Origin: Pedobacter segetis
Lineage (GTDB): Bacteria; Bacteroidota; Bacteroidia; Sphingobacteriales; Sphingobacteriaceae
DNA length: 64,000 nucleotides
Assembly: GCF_016623585.1 (NCBI RefSeq)
Contig: NZ_JAEHFY010000001.1
Span: forward strand, 1-64,000
Direction: 5' to 3'
The translations under genes and the position numbers were made by a program. A model generated the notes under the pieces. That model was given only the letters and a program-made list of their open reading frames with translations, was not told the DNA's origin and did not search any database. Positions within the stretch are counted from its first letter, which is position 1, and each line of letters begins with the position of its first letter. This document shows positions 62,025 through 64,000 of the stretch, in pieces.

Positions 62025-62852
62025 TTATTCTACTGTTTTAATTGTTTCGTCTCCGCTTATATTTCTCACTTTTATTCTCAATGGTTTTTTGTCGCTTATA
62101 ATTTTACCGTTCCAAAAGTTCTTTGATTTTACTCCGTTGGTAATCACATAACCGAGTTTATCAATCTTAATTTCGGTGCTGCTGTGCCATTGCCCTTCTG
62201 TGTTTTCACAGTCGAGGGCAATTAGTTCTATGAGTTCTAAACCTTCTTCGCTGATGTTGATTGGATTGAATTGTTTGCCTCTTTTTATTGACTGTAAATT
62301 TCCTTTTTGGTTAAACTCGCTAATTTTCTGAATTAAACGGTCGCTCGTAAAATTGTTAATGGTTAATTGATAATGGTTAATTTCTTTTTCGGTTGTAGTT
62401 TTTTCTCCTTTGCCATTAACAATTAGCAATTGATAATTAAAACTGTCTTCAATTACCACATCGTGAAGCAGGTTTTTAAGGTCTTTGAGTTCTACTTCAA
62501 TTTCGGTTGCATTGTTGTCTTTTATAAATTTTTCTAATGCCTTTTGGTCGTCTATGTCAATATAATACACGATAACCTTTTTGGCGTTGACTTCTAAGTT
62601 TTGCAGTTCTTGATTGATGATAGTATTTATGGTTGGAATATCCAAAACTTTTTCTTGTGTATTGAGCAAGTTAGGAACGTAAACAGGCACAATGCCTTCT
62701 TTGCTTTTTGTAATTGCACCAAACCAATAGTTACTGATGCCTTTTACTCCTTTTTGTAAACCCGGAATAAGCGTTGCCAACTTATCCATTGTTTGCTGTG
62801 GATTACGAAATAAACTAACCCCATCTTTTATTTCTAAAATTTGAAAATTGGC
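62025..62852 (-). pseudogene. mod: Type III DNA methyltransferase (mod), C-terminal fragment
   Basis: This piece continues in the same frame as the fragments upstream, after a TAA at 62853-62855. Reading begins ANFQILEIKDGVSLFRNPQQ and runs through MDKLATLIPG to a long C-terminal region (SDRLIQKISEFNQKGN, KNFWNGKIISD). An internal ATG at 62789 could start a 254-residue peptide, which lacks catalytic motifs. In a working Mod this part contributes to dimerisation and holding the Res subunit. Confidence 0.82.
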
Positions 62853-63206
62853 TTAGGCTTCTTTTAATCTATCTCTTACGGTTTGAATGCTGTTGATACC
62901 AATATCAACGTGAATAAATTTACGTTTTAAGTCATTTGCAACTTTGGCGGTTACACCACTTCCTCCAAAAAAATCTGCTACAACCATTCCTTCGTTACTG
63001 CTTGCTTTAATGATTCGTTGCAAAAGAGCTTCTGGTTTTTGAGTAGAATAACTAACGTTTTCAACTCCTCCTTTTATCTGAGGGCAATCTGTCCAGAGAG
63101 TTTGCAATGGAACTCCTGAATGTTCATCCAGATAAACTTTATAAAATGGTCTTCCGGTTGAAGTATAATGAATATGTCCATTCTTATCAGCTTCCAAAAA
63201 TTTTTC
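62853..63206 (-). pseudogene. mod: Type III mod, middle fragment with SAM-binding motif
   Basis: In frame with both neighbours, bounded by TAA on each side. It carries LWTDCPQIKGG, SYSTQKPEALLQRII and VADFFGGSGVTAKVA, the FxGxG SAM-binding motif that lies downstream of the catalytic motif in beta-class adenine methyltransferases. The TTG at 63197 could start a 114-residue product, but it would lack the DPPF site. Confidence 0.82.
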
Positions 63207-64000
63207 TTAACTCCATTTCCAAGCCATTGTAATTCCATTTATCTCATAAGTAACGCCTCTACCTCCAGGCCCGGCTAAATCACCAAGCCTAAAAAGTCTT
63301 CCACTTTTCTCGTCTTTTTTATAATCCCTATCTATTGTTTGTTGAGTTATTTCTGATGTTGGACTATTCCATACATAAGTTTCTAAACTTTTGGAGAAGA
63401 AAAAAATGCTATCGTGGATATTGCCATAGTTGGTAAGTGTTTTGTCATTATGAGCATCTGACCTTCTCCATACAATTTCATTTCTAAAATTATCTTCCCC
63501 AAAAACTTCATCCATTAATATTTTTACATAATGCCCGACGTGATAATCAATATGAACGTAAATACTTGCTGTATCTCTCGTTATGCTTTTGATGGCGATT
63601 AAATTTTCATACATCCAATTCAAGTAATCTTCCTTCTGCCAAATATCTCCGTACATTTTTTCCTCAAACGCTTTTAGTTCGTCAATGTCCATTTCTTGCT
63701 CGGCTGCTGCTATTTTCTCTGCCAATTTTGGATTTTTCCGCAAGTAAACTTTCTTTGCATAATCTGCACCACTGGCAAAGGGTGGGTCTATGTAAACCAA
63801 ATCAACCTTAATACCTTGTTCTTTCAAATAAGCACAAGCAGAAATACATTCGCCACGGATTACCAAGTTTTCAGAAGTTGTTCCTACTGTTTCCACGGGT
63901 TCTACTTCGTAGTAAGGCATACCTCTTTTAATACGGTCATAAACCTTATCGTTTTCACGGTAGCGCAAAACCCTTTGTGTTCGGGTTATGTTGTCAAGTA
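63207..64000 (-). pseudogene. mod: Type III mod, N-terminal fragment, cut by window edge
   Basis: The frame is open to the right edge (LDNITRTQRVL just upstream of RYRENDK), so the gene starts outside the window. It carries the catalytic motif DLVYIDPPFASG, SIYVHIDYHVGHYVKILMDE and the target-recognition start WRRSDAH. It ends AWKWS-TAA, where homologous reading continues in frame as EKFLEADKNG. The N-terminal piece alone has the catalytic motif but not the SAM-binding motif. Confidence 0.85.

Noticed and set aside
62853-63209. Stop-codon recoding (TAA read as an amino acid) to explain the mod gene
   Set aside because: TAA ends many intact genes in the same window, so a changed genetic code is not supported; nonsense mutation or error is simpler.
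1-64000. CRISPR array, tRNA or rRNA genes
   Set aside because: No regularly spaced direct repeats, cloverleaf-like intergenic sequence or rRNA signature was found by reading the intergenic regions; short tRNAs could still be missed without a covariance search.

Overview
This window looks like a chromosomal segment of a low-GC Bacteroidota, most likely a Sphingobacteriaceae/Pedobacter-type bacterium. The evidence is a C-terminal type IX secretion sorting domain, Bacteroidota-restricted families (DUF2480, DUF3570/DUF4266, DUF2911, the OstA-like protein, a stand-alone pdhB, tandem amidohydrolases), weak Shine-Dalgarno signals, and repeated promoter boxes of the Bacteroidota type (TTTG near -33, TAnnTTTG near -7). 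No rRNA, tRNA, CRISPR array or complete transposon was seen.

Layout. 1-5.4 kb: a shortened NYN-domain nuclease gene preceded by a candidate small structured RNA, then htpG and a large zinc metalloprotease lipoprotein. 6-9.4 kb: an operon of circularly permuted ATP-grasp, alpha-E and transglutaminase-like proteins, a known but uncharacterised peptide-modifying set. 9.6-11 kb: two small conserved genes. 11.3-14.7 kb: a tight five-gene redox operon (Rieske lipoprotein, thioredoxin-like, ApbE flavin transferase, DUF4266 lipoprotein, DUF3570 outer-membrane protein). 14.9-23.1 kb: nitroreductase, MscS channel, fused trehalose-phosphate synthase/phosphatase convergent with a GH15 hydrolase, and a GT51 peptidoglycan transglycosylase. 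23.2-38.8 kb: Mrp and NifU-like Fe-S proteins, peptide deformylase, a T9SS cargo protein, a GNAT-nitrilase fusion, pdhB, secA with SPOR and M20 genes behind it, hemA, DUF3108 and DUF2480. 38.9-49.3 kb: PpiD-like foldase, DUF2071, phospholipase A, tilS, OstA-like protein, a RelE/ParE-type toxin-antitoxin pair and aspS. 49.4-56.7 kb: a lipoprotein, an MDR oxidoreductase, two amidohydrolases with lost metal sites in part, and a serine hydrolase. 56.8-61 kb: a small membrane protein and the trp genes, with a Trp-Trp-Trp leader peptide and terminator before trpE.

The right end is an accessory region. A PIN-domain toxin gene with a frameshift, plus its small partner, sits between trpG and trpC where trpD is often found. 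After trpC comes a foreign-looking block: a small unknown gene, a long imperfect palindrome resembling a gene-cassette boundary, an AhpD-like gene, another hairpin, and a type III methyltransferase (mod) gene broken by two in-frame TAA codons and cut by the window edge.

The items most worth following are the Rieske/ApbE/DUF4266/DUF3570 redox module, the candidate RNA at 496-560, the trp attenuator, the palindromic cassette-like boundaries at 61.3-62.0 kb, and the doubly interrupted mod gene.
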